Positions 1-6,966 of a stretch of 31,312 bases of DNA are shown in pieces. The notes under the pieces were generated by a model. The model searched no databases. It was not told the DNA's origin and saw only the letters and a list, made by a program, of their open reading frames with translations. Position 1 is the stretch's first letter. Each line of letters starts with the position of its first letter. Origin of the DNA: Actinomycetes bacterium. Lineage in GTDB: Bacteria; Actinomycetota; Actinomycetes; Mycobacteriales; Mycobacteriaceae. Both the position numbers and the translations under genes were made by a program. The DNA lies in assembly GCA_023404955.1 (NCBI GenBank), contig JAEXZY010000003.1, positions 1 to 31,312 on the forward strand, in the 5' to 3' direction.

Positions 1-849
1 TTGGTTCGGCTCAAGGCGTACTCGGTTGCCCACCCGGAGGACACCAGCCAGGTTTACAGAGAGTTCAGCGCAGCGGGGTTCGAGGATCACTCGCCGTCGT
101 GTGAGCACTGTTGGGAGCTGGCGAACCCTGCTCTTGGCGACTATTTGCACCGGGACGCGCTACGTGCGTTGTTGCCGCCGAAGATGAGCGAGAACCACTT
201 TCGCCGAGCGCGGCTGTGCCAGTTCGTTAGCAGCAATGAGCATCCGTTCATCGATGCCGACGCCTGGAACGGGTTAAGCACCGGCTTAGCCATCCCGAAC
301 GGTGCCGAGGTGGTCTTAGGGGTGGACGCGAGCCTTAAGGACGACTCGACGGCAATCGTGGTTGGCACGGTGGCCGCTAAGCCGCACTTCGACAAGCTCG
401 CAGTGTGGGAGAAGCCCCGCGACGACGACGGGTGGCAGGTGCCGATCTTGGACGTTGAGCAGGCTATTAGGGACGCAACCAAGCGGTACAGGGTTCGGGA
501 GGTCGCATTTGACCCGGCGTACTTCACACGTTCAGCTTTGGTCCTTGAGGCCGAAGGGCTGCCGATGGTGGCCTACGCACAGTCGCCGGTTCGGCAGACC
601 GCCGCGACCAACGATCTGCACAGTTCGGCGGTCGCGGGTCTGTTTACACACTCCGGTGACCCTGACCTGACTCGGCACGTCCTTAGTGCGACGGTTAAGG
701 AGTCCGATAAGGGCATCCGCATTGCTAAGGCTTCGCGTTCGCGTAACGCTCCGAAGATTGACCTTGCTACAGCTTTGATGATGGCGCACAGCCGGGCCAC
801 TTGGCTTGCAGCCCAACGGAAACCACGCGCTCGCTACGGCGGTGCGTAG
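1..849 (+). CDS. Phage terminase large subunit, C-terminal part (cut by window edge)
   Basis: This is the DNA-packaging motor subunit that cuts concatemeric phage DNA and drives it into the prohead. The 282 visible residues hold the end of the ATPase domain, including a phrase around residues 40-60 (ANPALGDYLH, then LRALLPPKM) typical of actinobacteriophage terminases. The RNase-H-like nuclease domain follows, with three spaced acidic residues: D109 (GVDAS), D171 (FDPAY) and D254 (KIDLATALMM). Walker A and B motifs are missing because the gene continues to the left; the TTG at position 1 is only the window edge, not a real start. The stop lies 16 bases before the portal start, so the two genes are likely cotranscribed. 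Leucine TTA codons set it apart from the host genes further right. Confidence 0.85.
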   Translation: MVRLKAYSVAHPEDTSQVYREFSAAGFEDHSPSCEHCWELANPALGDYLHRDALRALLPPKMSENHFRRARLCQFVSSNEHPFIDADAWNGLSTGLAIPNGAEVVLGVDASLKDDSTAIVVGTVAAKPHFDKLAVWEKPRDDDGWQVPILDVEQAIRDATKRYRVREVAFDPAYFTRSALVLEAEGLPMVAYAQSPVRQTAATNDLHSSAVAGLFTHSGDPDLTRHVLSATVKESDKGIRIAKASRSRNAPKIDLATALMMAHSRATWLAAQRKPRARYGGA

Positions 850-865
850 AAAGAAACAACTACAT

Positions 866-2251
866 ATGAGTTCATCTGACCTACTGGTGGAACTGTTGCA
901 GACCCTCGACGGGCCACAGCACCGCTATACCGAGCTTGACCGCTACGCCAGCGGTAAACAGTCATTGGCGTACTTGAGTGCCGAAGCACGGATTGCCCTA
1001 CCAGCGTTTAACCGCATCGGGGCCAACATTCCGGGGCTTGCCGTGGACTGCCTTACCGAGCGGCTGGTGATCACCGGGTTTAAGGGTGCCGAGGTATGGC
1101 CGGATTGGCTGCGCAACGATCTTGACCAGACCAGCACCATTTTGCACCGCGAAGCGCTCACGTTTGGCGATGCCTACGTGATCGTGTGGGCGCGTCCGGA
1201 TGGGTCGCCGCTGGTGACGGTGGAGTCGCCTAAACAGGTGGCCGTGATCCGCGATCCGGGCACCCGCGAGATCGTGAGCGCCGTAAAGCGCTGGCGCACA
1301 AAGACGGAAACGCACGCGATGGTGTATCTGCCTGATCGCTTAGAGCATTGGCGCGCTAACAGCGCGGGTGCGGCGACGGCGGGTTTTGAGCTTGTCGAGA
1401 CGTTGGATAACCCGTTGGGTGTGGTGCCGGTTGTCGGATTCTGCAATCAGTTCCGCATCGTTGGATGTGGCCGCAGCGAGATAGACGACCTTGTCCCGTT
1501 GGTGGACGGGCTGAACAAGACGCTGGCTGATCTGGCCGTGGCCCAGGAGTACGCGGCGCGGCCACGTCGGTGGGCAACGGGGATTGATCTGATCGAGATT
1601 CCCCGGCTCGACAGTGACGGAAACCCGGTGCTCGATGTGAACGGCGACCCGGTGACAGACACTGAAAACCCAATTCCCGAGGGCTGGCGCACGATGTGGT
1701 CGGAAAAGGCCGAATCAAAGTTCGGGCAGCTGGACGGCGCAGACCTTAGCGGCTACGCCGAATCCGTGCGGATCTGGTTGCAAATGATCATGGCGGTATC
1801 GGCATTGCCGGCCCACATGGTTGGCGTGACCACGCAAAACCCAAGTTCCAGTGAGGCTATCCGTGCGTCGGAGACCGCGTTGACGGCCCGCGCTGAACAG
1901 CGCCAGGCGGTGTTTGGCCGGTCATGGGAGCAGGTAGCCCGGTTGATCGTTGCAGTCCGCGATGGCGTGCCGGTGGAATCGGTAAACGTCACAGTGCAAT
2001 GGCGTGACCCGTCGTCTACGTCGGTCGCGGCGGAAACGGACGCGGTAACCAAGCTGGTACAGGTCGGCATCCTGTCTAAGTCGGGTGCGCTGCGCCGGTT
2101 GGGGTACAGCGAGGCCGACATTCAGCAGGAGTTGCACGACGCCGAACGGGACGCTTTGGCGAATGCTAATCCAGAGTTTTCGATGGCGGTTTCTAAGCAC
2201 GCCGAATTGATGCTAGAAAACCATAATAGAACCGGAGAGTATGCGGCATGA
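866..2251 (+). CDS. Phage portal protein, SPP1 gp6-like
   Basis: This 461-residue protein would form the dodecameric ring at one capsid vertex through which DNA enters and to which the connector and tail attach. The N-terminal half carries the pattern of actinobacterial SPP1-type portals: an early Y-x-G-x-Q segment (YASGKQ), then a stretch with VDCLTERLVITGF followed by FGDAYVIVWAR. The middle holds the conserved MIMAVSALPAHMVGVTTQNPSS stem region in two adjacent pieces, followed by SSEAIRASE. I chose the ATG at 866, preceded by GAAAGAA, because it starts directly before the conserved region. An in-frame upstream ATG at 806 would overlap the terminase by more than 40 bases. Its TGA overlaps the scaffold ATG by four bases. 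Confidence 0.85.
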   Translation: MSSSDLLVELLQTLDGPQHRYTELDRYASGKQSLAYLSAEARIALPAFNRIGANIPGLAVDCLTERLVITGFKGAEVWPDWLRNDLDQTSTILHREALTFGDAYVIVWARPDGSPLVTVESPKQVAVIRDPGTREIVSAVKRWRTKTETHAMVYLPDRLEHWRANSAGAATAGFELVETLDNPLGVVPVVGFCNQFRIVGCGRSEIDDLVPLVDGLNKTLADLAVAQEYAARPRRWATGIDLIEIPRLDSDGNPVLDVNGDPVTDTENPIPEGWRTMWSEKAESKFGQLDGADLSGYAESVRIWLQMIMAVSALPAHMVGVTTQNPSSSEAIRASETALTARAEQRQAVFGRSWEQVARLIVAVRDGVPVESVNVTVQWRDPSSTSVAAETDAVTKLVQVGILSKSGALRRLGYSEADIQQELHDAERDALANANPEFSMAVSKHAELMLENHNRTGEYAA

Positions 2252-2721
2252 GTGACGCAAATGCGGGGCCAGATGCCCCACCCGATGAACAGAATGAACC
2301 GACCGATACGGTGACCATGGAAACGCCGAATGATGCGCCAGAAGCGCAGTCGGGCGGCAATGCCGATAATCTCGCCGATAATGGCGACGGTGACACGTTC
2401 CCCCGCACCTACGTGGAGGAACTGCGCAAAGAAAACGCGGACTACCGGACTAAGGCCAAAGCAGCCGAGGACCGGGCCGACACGCTGGCCCGCAAGCTGC
2501 ACACGGCTCTAGTCGCCGCGACCAATCGGCTGGAGAACCCTGCCGATCTGCCTTACAACGCTGAGCATTTGGAGGATTCCGGGCAGCTCGATGCGGCGCT
2601 TGATGCGCTTCTGACTGACCGGCCTTACTTCGCTAAGCGTGTCGTTAAGGGTGACGCGGGCCAGGGTGCACGCGGCAACGCGGGCAGCGGATTTAACCTG
2701 CTCGAACTGATGCGATCTTAA
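2248..2721 (+). CDS. Phage scaffolding protein
   Basis: This 157-residue acidic protein lies between portal and capsid, the usual position of a scaffold that guides prohead assembly and then leaves. Residues 1-50 are Asp/Pro/Asn rich and probably disordered. Residues 53-95 (YVEELRKENADYRTKAKAAE onward) form a charged heptad-rich coiled coil, the typical core of small phage scaffolds. The C-terminus is Gly/Lys containing, as expected for a capsid-binding tail. The start ATG overlaps the portal stop (ATGA), indicating translational coupling. There is no protease gene next to it, which fits SPP1-like heads that expel rather than digest the scaffold. The assignment rests on position, size and coiled coil rather than on a specific motif. 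Confidence 0.75.
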   Translation: MSDANAGPDAPPDEQNEPTDTVTMETPNDAPEAQSGGNADNLADNGDGDTFPRTYVEELRKENADYRTKAKAAEDRADTLARKLHTALVAATNRLENPADLPYNAEHLEDSGQLDAALDALLTDRPYFAKRVVKGDAGQGARGNAGSGFNLLELMRS

Positions 2722-2815
2722 GCTGCTCTATCCCATTGCGCCCGGTGCGCGAAGCGTAAGACTTGCCCTGGTGGCAGGAATAACTACTTAAACACTTCAT
2801 AAAGGAAAACTCAAT
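2722..2815 (+). promoter_or_regulatory. Gap before capsid gene with ribosome site and weak promoter-like sequence
   Basis: The 94 bases between scaffold and capsid are AT-richer than their surroundings. They contain AAGGA about 10 bases before the capsid ATG. A weak TTGCCC (2763-2768) with TACTTA (2785-2790) at 16-base spacing could boost capsid transcription. Two small hairpins (GCGC arms near 2737-2750 and TGCC/GGCA arms near 2764-2776) are also present. The capsid is needed in far more copies than its neighbours, so a local signal would make sense, but the match is weak. Confidence 0.3.
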
Positions 2816-3682
2816 ATGGCTATTGAAACCACTTCGGGTAATACGACTCTTTTGCAGTCTCAGGTGCAGGAACTTCTGGTTACTCCGCTTGAACAGCAGT
2901 CAACTTTTTTGGCCGCCGGCCCGCAAATTATCGACAGTAATCAGCAGGTCCGTATCCCTCGCATTGTGTCGGGAACGACTGCCGGGTTTGTTGGCGAAGG
3001 TCAGCTTATTTCTGACGGATCGGTGACCTTCGATGAAGTGACCGCGCTGCCGTCGACGCTTGAGTCGATCAAGGTGTGGTTGCCGGTGTCGAATGAGCTT
3101 CTTCGCGGCAGCGCCGTCAAGGGCTTGGACGCCATCCTTAAGACGCGGCTGGTCACGGACGTGTCTAACGCGCTGGATTCGGCGCTGTGGGACGGTGCGG
3201 GCACGTCGAACACGATCAAGGGCATTCTTAAGCAGACCGGCATCGTGACCGGCGACCTGGACCTGACCGACGTTGATTCTCTGATTGATGCGCTGGCGAC
3301 GGCGCAGGGCAATTTCGTCAGTCCGACCCATTGGGTGATGACCCCGGCATCGTTCGCAGCGTTCCGAAAGATCAAGGTCGGCACCACCGATGCCCGTTAC
3401 GTGATTGATCCGCAGACGGTGCAGAACGGCACCAGCTTCCAGCTCTTGGGTCTGCCGGTGATCATCACGAACCACATTCCGAATGTGTCGGGCCGGGCGC
3501 GTATCGCGCTGGTGGACTTCTCTAAGGTCGCGGTGATCCGGGATAACGATTCTGAGGTTTACGTGGCTAAGGACACGCTGGCGAACTATGACACGCAGGC
3601 GATCCGGGTTACGTGCCGGTTTGACGTGGCGCTGTTGCAGCCCAAGGCCGTGACCGTGCTTACGGTCCCTAGCGGCGGCTAA
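2816..3682 (+). CDS. Major capsid protein, HK97 fold
   Basis: This 288-residue protein is the shell subunit. It begins almost directly with the N-arm and E-loop of HK97-like capsids (LLQSQVQELLVTPLEQQSTF, then the VRIPRIVSG strand and the FVGEGQLISDGSVTFDE stretch). The conserved LPVSNELLRGSAVKGLDAIL spine helix and a LDSALWDG segment follow. The P-domain and A-domain half has THWVMTPASFAAFRKIKV, and the end carries the strand ALVDFSKVAVIRD. There is no N-terminal delta domain, consistent with the separate scaffold gene upstream. The ATG at 2816 is preceded by AAGGA. The sequence looks intact, with no frameshift or internal stop, so the head module does not look decayed. Confidence 0.85.
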   Translation: MAIETTSGNTTLLQSQVQELLVTPLEQQSTFLAAGPQIIDSNQQVRIPRIVSGTTAGFVGEGQLISDGSVTFDEVTALPSTLESIKVWLPVSNELLRGSAVKGLDAILKTRLVTDVSNALDSALWDGAGTSNTIKGILKQTGIVTGDLDLTDVDSLIDALATAQGNFVSPTHWVMTPASFAAFRKIKVGTTDARYVIDPQTVQNGTSFQLLGLPVIITNHIPNVSGRARIALVDFSKVAVIRDNDSEVYVAKDTLANYDTQAIRVTCRFDVALLQPKAVTVLTVPSGG

Positions 3683-3684
3683 TC

Positions 3685-4005
3685 GTGGGCGCGCCTACGG
3701 CAAGTGATCTGGGCGCGTTCATGGGCAAAGAGCTAAACGCCGACCAGGCCAACGCAGTCATCGAGAATGTGAAGGCCAAAGCGAAGGCATACACGCGGGG
3801 ACGCGGGTGGGGCACGGACGGGGAACCGTACAGCGATGTACGGGCCGTGATCCTCACCGCGTCTGCGCGGCTGCTCACGGACACGTCGCAGATCACTGCG
3901 CAACACGTGATGGGACCGTTCAGCGTGTCTTACCGCAACGGTTTCGACAGTTGGACGGTAAGCGAGCTTTACGTCCTTAACCGGTATCGGGAACGGGCAC
4001 GCTAA
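3685..4005 (+). CDS. Probable head-tail connector / head completion protein
   Basis: This 106-residue helical protein starts with GTG two bases after the capsid stop, so it is probably translationally coupled. An ATG in frame at 3721 is the alternative start. Features include an N-terminal helix with a LNADQANAVIENVKAKAKAYTRG pattern (residues 15-37), a DVRAVILTASARLL helix, and a short GPFSVSYRNGF beta turn. The end of the form LYVLNRYRERAR is common in small adaptor proteins that sit directly after the capsid gene in actinobacteriophages. The last gene of the head operon, it is followed by no recognisable stopper, tail terminator, tube or tape-measure gene. The function is assigned from size, position and general pattern. 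Confidence 0.6.
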   Translation: MGAPTASDLGAFMGKELNADQANAVIENVKAKAKAYTRGRGWGTDGEPYSDVRAVILTASARLLTDTSQITAQHVMGPFSVSYRNGFDSWTVSELYVLNRYRERAR

Positions 4006-4293
4006 AAGCTGCTCGGTTCCGTTACCGGATAACAAGTTTCATCCGGCCTAAGCGTTGGGTGATCGTCGCGCGGCGTAGGAACTGCGCGGCAGCGGTAAGG
4101 GCACCCGGTAGTCAAACACTGTGAAAGTTGGTGGGACTGCTTACGGAACGGTACGGGTGTACCTGCCGCACCCGCCGGGACACTGACGTTCCGGCGATAT
4201 GGGTATCAAGATTGACTGACCGTGACCGGTTAGTGATGACCGATGACCTTGTGTGACACGAAAGCGAAGATATGCGCCAAAAGGCGGGCCGCG
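4006..4293. other. Gene-free stretch after the head operon
   Basis: No open frame of normal length is present on either strand. A short plus-strand frame from about 4129 to 4258, with a LLTERYG-C-T-C-R-T-R-R-D-T-D-V pattern, faintly recalls the start of small head-closure proteins. It has no ribosome site and ends after about 40 residues. It could be the eroded stub of the next morphogenesis gene. Otherwise I see nothing here. Confidence 0.4.
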
Positions 4294-4376
4294 TGCCGGG
4301 ATTTTCTCCCCCGGCATCCTTGAGAAGCGCGGTCTAGGTTCGGCCCGGTGAGACCTTAGGAAGCCTCACCGGGCCG
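4294..4376. terminator. Two tandem hairpins between convergent element genes
   Basis: The first hairpin has arms TGCCGGG (4294-4300) and CCCGGCA (4310-4316) with a 9-base loop. The second has a perfect 12-base stem, CGGCCCGGTGAG (4341-4352) and CTCACCGGGCCG (4365-4376), with a 12-base loop. They lie between the end of the head operon on plus and the end of the small gene on minus (stop at 4386). A bidirectional terminator role is therefore likely. Neither has a T tract, which is common for mycobacterial terminators. Confidence 0.65.
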
Positions 4377-4385
4377 ACCGTGCCG

Positions 4386-4676
4386 CTAACCCCCGTTAAG
4401 ACGTTCGATATCGTCTGCCGCGTTCAGGCACGCCGCCGCAAGCTGGCGAAGCTGCGCGGGCGACAACTCAGTTTCCGCGCTCACGTGCACCCACCGGTCG
4501 AGTACGTCGCCGGTCTGGACCTGCTCACCCGCGAGCCGCACGGTGACCTCACCGTTGCCGCCGGGGATGGTGACAAGACTTGTCGTGAAGAACCGGCGAC
4601 GTTCGTGGTCGCTGTAGTGGTCCCACGATTCGGTGAGGGTCGCATCTGCGGGTGGCGGTACAGGGGTAGAAGTCAT
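4386..4676 (-). CDS. Small element-encoded protein of unknown function
   Basis: This 96-residue protein is encoded opposite to the head genes, between the terminator hairpins and the attachment region. I do not recognise it. It has a Pro/Ala-rich start (MTSTPVPPPADATLTESW), a middle of alternating beta-type sequence (RRFFTTSLVTIPGGNGEVTV then VQTGDVLDRWVHVSAETEL) and a C-terminal helix (PAQLRQLAAACLNAADDIERL). The pattern suggests a compact alpha/beta domain with a regulatory or DNA-proximal role, but that is inference. I chose the ATG at 4676. An ATG 22 codons upstream is in frame but would run across the 7-base inverted repeat at 4683-4698. Its position beside the att region fits an accessory or control gene of the element. 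Confidence 0.55.
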   Translation of the reverse strand: MTSTPVPPPADATLTESWDHYSDHERRRFFTTSLVTIPGGNGEVTVRLAGEQVQTGDVLDRWVHVSAETELSPAQLRQLAAACLNAADDIERLNGG

Positions 4677-4682
4677 GGCGCG

Positions 4683-4698
4683 GGACGCTACAGCGTCC
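4683..4698. repeat. Inverted repeat upstream of the small element gene
   Basis: Perfect arms GGACGCT (4683-4689) and AGCGTCC (4692-4698) are separated by two bases and sit 7-22 bases upstream of the ATG at 4676 on the minus strand. The repeat could be an operator or an mRNA hairpin controlling translation of that gene. Confidence 0.45.
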
Positions 4699-4779
4699 GG
4701 ATTGGGTCCGCGAGTACATGCCCTGTATGTCGTGGCTAGCAAACGCCACCCGATGCGGTGGGCGGGCCGGGGGAGCGGC

Positions 4780-4851
4780 CGCGCAATGACCAGACCTGCG
4801 CGGACGCTGTTGCGCGTTTATTGCGCGAATCTTATCTAGTAGGACTAGATA
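4780..4851. repeat. Clustered TTGCGCG repeats and a TATCTAGT palindrome beside the attachment site
   Basis: TTGCGCG occurs inverted at 4780-4786 and direct at 4810-4816 and 4821-4827; the two direct copies are exactly 11 bases (one helical turn) apart. A perfect 8-3-8 palindrome, TATCTAGTAGGACTAGATA, follows at 4833-4851. This lies 27 bases from the tRNA 3' end. Helically phased short repeats next to a tRNA target resemble integrase arm-type or excisionase sites. The palindrome could instead be a repressor operator; on minus it overlaps a TAAGAT -10-like hexamer. Confidence 0.5.
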
Positions 4852-4877
4852 CCTACCCTGACCTGCAAAAACTGCGG

Positions 4878-4900
4878 TGCGCGATACTGGGATTGAACCA
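4878..4900. other. Putative attachment site (attR/attL) in the 3' end of tRNA-Val
   Basis: The element abuts the acceptor and T-arm end of tRNA-Val(GAC), whose full cloverleaf is preserved, as expected when the incoming att core restores the tRNA 3' end. The matching copy would be a direct repeat of part of 4878-4920 at the far left end of the element, outside the window, so the exact core cannot be read here. Confidence 0.5.
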
Positions 4901-4949
4901 GTGACCTCTTCCGTGTCAGGGAAGCGCTCTCCCGCTGAGCTAATCGCGC
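4878..4949 (-). tRNA. tRNA-Val(GAC)
   Basis: Reading the minus strand, the acceptor stem GCGCGAT pairs perfectly with ATCGCGC. The D arm (GCTC/GAGC), the anticodon stem CTTCC/GGAAG with loop CTGACAC (anticodon GAC) and the T stem ACTGG/CCAGT with loop TTCAATC are all present. The discriminator is A and CCA is not encoded. It is the last of three minus-strand tRNA genes, and its 3' end meets the phage-like element. Confidence 0.95.
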
Positions 4950-4962
4950 CGGGGGTCGAACT

Positions 4963-5036
4963 TGGAGGTGGAGACGGGAATCGAACCCGTGTGCACGGCT
5001 TTGCAGGCCGTTGCCTCACCACTCGGCCACTCCACC
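4963..5036 (-). tRNA. tRNA-Cys(GCA)
   Basis: The acceptor GGTGGAG pairs with CTCCACC. The anticodon stem ACGGC/GCCGT encloses loop CTGCAAA (anticodon GCA). The T loop TTCGATT has stem CGGG/CCCG. The discriminator is T, the normal identity base of tRNA-Cys, and the CCA end is encoded (4963-4965). It lies 13 bases upstream of tRNA-Val(GAC) in the same transcript. Confidence 0.95.
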
Positions 5037-5063
5037 ATTGGGGTTGATGCCACTGCACCTTCG

Positions 5064-5136
5064 AGCGGATGACGGGATTCGAACCCGCGACCCTCACCTT
5101 GGCAAGGTGATGCGCTACCAACTGCGCTACATCCGC
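5064..5136 (-). tRNA. tRNA-Gly(GCC)
   Basis: The acceptor GCGGATG pairs with CATCCGC. The anticodon stem TCACC/GGTGA encloses loop TTGCCAA (anticodon GCC). The T stem GCGGG/CCCGT contains one G-T pair around loop TTCGAAT. The discriminator is T, usual for bacterial tRNA-Gly, and CCA is not encoded. It is the first gene of the minus-strand tRNA cluster. Confidence 0.95.
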
Positions 5137-5173
5137 GTGCCACGGTCGAGTTCGTCGCCCGTCGCGATGCAGA

Positions 5174-5203
5174 ACGATAGTCCACGCAGTTGGGCGTGCA
5201 CAA
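5174..5203 (-). promoter_or_regulatory. Probable promoter of the Gly-Cys-Val tRNA cluster
   Basis: On the minus strand, TTGTGC (5198-5203) and TATCGT (5174-5179) are separated by 18 bases, a good housekeeping-sigma match. Initiation near 5167 would give a leader of about 30 bases before tRNA-Gly. The rest of the 5137-5433 spacer shows no gene; a plus-strand frame there overlaps the tRNAs and is not credible. Confidence 0.5.
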
Positions 5204-5415
5204 ATCCCCTCCTGTTCCAGGCGCTTCGGGGATCGGACCAGGGCGTATCCCCAGCGACAGACCGTGAATCCGCGGTCGTGCGGATCGGGACATTGGTTGT
5301 TCGACGGCTCGCTGGGGGAGCTGAACCGGTGCGGCGCTGTCTGGGAGGACGCTGGGAGGTGCCTGCGAGAGCGGAAGTCGGACCCGCGGATTCTCGGGTC
5401 TGACGACGACCGTGT

Positions 5416-5421
5416 TAGTGT
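5416..5421 (+). promoter_or_regulatory. Possible -10 element for tRNA-Val(CAC)
   Basis: TAGTGT lies 12 bases before the tRNA 5' end in the order expected of a mycobacterial -10. No good -35 hexamer is seen at 16-18 bases; TTCTCG at 5391 would need a 19-base spacer. Confidence 0.3.
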
Positions 5422-5433
5422 TCTGGCCCGTCC

Positions 5434-5508
5434 GGTCTCGTAGCTCAGTGGGAGAGCGTCCGCCTCACACGCGGAAGGTCGCTGGTTCGAACCCAGCCGG
5501 GACCACCA
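5434..5508 (+). tRNA. tRNA-Val(CAC)
   Basis: The acceptor GGTCTCG pairs with CGGGACC (one G-T pair). The anticodon stem TCCGC/GCGGA encloses loop CTCACAC (anticodon CAC). The T stem GCTGG/CCAGC has loop TTCGAAC. The discriminator is A and CCA is encoded. It is divergent from the other three tRNA genes and decodes GUG, a major valine codon in high-GC genomes. Confidence 0.95.
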
Positions 5509-5560
5509 GCAGAATCAGTTCGAAGCCGGCAATGGTCAGCGCCCATCTCGCGCGGCGGGT

Positions 5561-5577
5561 CCCGGTCTGGCACCGGG
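5561..5577. terminator. Possible shared terminator hairpin between tRNA-Val and the transpeptidase gene
   Basis: Arms CCCGGT (5561-5566) and ACCGGG (5572-5577) with a five-base loop lie between two convergent genes. The stem is short and has no T tract, so the call is tentative. Confidence 0.35.
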
Positions 5578-5635
5578 TCGTCTAGGCCGGCCAGTCGACG
5601 GCCTCTCGAGGTCCAAAGTGCTTGCGCGGCAACAC

Positions 5636-6907
5636 CTACTGCTTCAGTGCGCTGCCCTTCACCCACTCGGCCCACGGCAGCGTCCAGTCCCCGTTCTGAT
5701 CCAGCCGCAGCGACGGCCCACCCGTGTTGCGCACCTCGACGACGTCGCCGGGCCGGGAGAACGAGTAGAACCACTGCGCGTTGTCGCTGTTGAGGTTCAG
5801 GCACCCATGGCTGGTGTCGGTGTTGCCCTGCGCCCACACCGTCGAGTTCAGCTGATGCAGGTAAATCCCGTCGGAGCTGATCTTCGTCGCCCAGGGGATC
5901 GTCTCTCGATAGCCCAGCCGGCTGTTGACCGGCAGCCCGAACGTCGACGAATCCATGATCACCGGGTTGGCCTTGTCGATCACGGTGTAGACCCCCGGCG
6001 GCGTCCAGAACGACAGCGTGTTGCCACCGATGGTCTCGGTGCCGCCCATCCCCATCGACGTCGGCATCGTGCGCACCAGCTTGCCGTTGTCGAACACGCT
6101 CACCTGCTTGGTGGTGTCGTCGGCGATCGACACGTGCGCATCGCCGATCGCGAAGCTCACCTTCTGGTCCTCGGCGCCGTACAGGTCGTCCCCGAGTTCG
6201 TCGCCGTAGATGCTCGCCTCGACGCTGACCTTGGTGCCGGGGGCGTAGTAGCGCTGCGGGCGCCAGTGCGCGGTCTGGTCGTCCACCCAGTACCAGCTGC
6301 CCTGCACCGGCGGATCCGTGCGCACCCGCAGCTGCCGCTCGGCGGCCGCCTTGTCCACGCTCTCGTCGAAGTGAGCCACGATCACCATGCCGACCCCGTA
6401 GGTGCCGCCCTCGTGAATCGGCGCGTAGCCCACGGTGTTCAGGTACACCGCCGTCTGCTCGCTGGGCTCCACCGTGGTGAAGCTCGAGGTCTGCCGGGTC
6501 GGCATGCCGCCGGGACCGTGCCCGGTGATCGTCATCGTGTAGGTGCGGCCATAGCCCAGTTGCACCGTCGGCTTCCACGCCTTCGCATCCGGGGTCAGCA
6601 CCCCGGGAATCTCTTTGTCCGCGTCGTTGACCATCGAGACGCTCTCGAGCGTTCCGCTGACCGCCGCCACGAGCACCCGGGTGTCGGGCTTGACGTCGTC
6701 GGCCCCGGCGCCCGGGGTCACGATGAGCCGCGCCGGCTCCGTCGGCGACGGGGGAGCAGGCGGGGCGAACGCGGAGGTTCTGCCGGCGGCCAGGGCCTGG
6801 CACCCGTCACTGCAGCGTTGCGAGCTCGACGAGACGACGCCGAACGCGGCGACCACCGCGAGCAGGGTTGCCAGGCAGGCAATGCGGGCACGACGATCAG
6901 ACCTCAA
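5636..6907 (-). CDS. L,D-transpeptidase with Ig-like domains (LdtMt2-like)
   Basis: This enzyme makes 3-3 cross-links between meso-diaminopimelate residues of peptidoglycan on the outer face of the membrane. The 423-residue protein has an N-terminal hydrophobic export segment (about residues 8-24), two Ig-like domains (roughly 50-150 and 155-275) and a C-terminal YkuD catalytic domain. The catalytic Cys369 and His367 sit in the TSHGCLN motif, with a second conserved His at 351. IMDSST, PVNS and WAQGNTDTSHGC closely follow M. tuberculosis LdtMt2. There is an extra short loop (LSFWTPPGVYTVIDKANP) before IMDSS. I chose the TTG at 6907 because GGAGA lies four bases before it and the hydrophobic segment starts right after; frames further upstream are low-quality. 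Unlike LdtMt2 it lacks an obvious lipobox. Confidence 0.88.
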   Translation of the reverse strand: MRSDRRARIACLATLLAVVAAFGVVSSSSQRCSDGCQALAAGRTSAFAPPAPPSPTEPARLIVTPGAGADDVKPDTRVLVAAVSGTLESVSMVNDADKEIPGVLTPDAKAWKPTVQLGYGRTYTMTITGHGPGGMPTRQTSSFTTVEPSEQTAVYLNTVGYAPIHEGGTYGVGMVIVAHFDESVDKAAAERQLRVRTDPPVQGSWYWVDDQTAHWRPQRYYAPGTKVSVEASIYGDELGDDLYGAEDQKVSFAIGDAHVSIADDTTKQVSVFDNGKLVRTMPTSMGMGGTETIGGNTLSFWTPPGVYTVIDKANPVIMDSSTFGLPVNSRLGYRETIPWATKISSDGIYLHQLNSTVWAQGNTDTSHGCLNLNSDNAQWFYSFSRPGDVVEVRNTGGPSLRLDQNGDWTLPWAEWVKGSALKQ

Positions 6908-6966
6908 GCGTTCTCCAGTGTTTAGCGGCGAATGGCCAGGCGATCCCACGTCGGATCGATGGCCCG

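Larger units (their letters stand above)
1..4885. mobile_element. Right end of an integrated phage-like element (candidate phage satellite) at tRNA-Val
   Basis: Five co-oriented head-morphogenesis genes (terminase large subunit, portal, scaffold, capsid, connector) run left to right and stop at a strong hairpin. One antiparallel small gene and a repeat-rich segment follow, then the 3' end of tRNA-Val(GAC). Integration into the 3' end of a tRNA gene is the usual tyrosine-integrase pattern, and the tRNA is oriented with its 3' end facing the element. Codon use differs from the flank, with in-frame TTA leucines such as at 316-318. No tail, lysis or integrase gene is visible; the left end and integrase would lie outside the window. 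It is either the end of a decayed prophage or a satellite that supplies its own capsid and borrows tails. M. tuberculosis phiRv1 and phiRv2 are, as I recall, similar tail-less head-gene elements. Confidence 0.8.

Noticed and set aside
1..3. TTG at the first base taken as start of the terminase gene
   Set aside because: The ATPase domain with Walker motifs is missing, so the gene continues beyond the window.
5011..5403. 130-residue plus-strand frame over the tRNA cluster
   Set aside because: It runs antisense through tRNA-Cys and tRNA-Gly and has no coding character.
5445..6803. 452-residue minus-strand frame in another frame of the transpeptidase gene
   Set aside because: Arg/Gly/Ala-rich out-of-frame reading that also crosses tRNA-Val.
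5618..6925. 435-residue plus-strand frame antisense to the L,D-transpeptidase
   Set aside because: His/Arg-rich shadow frame; the minus-strand gene has the SHGC active site.
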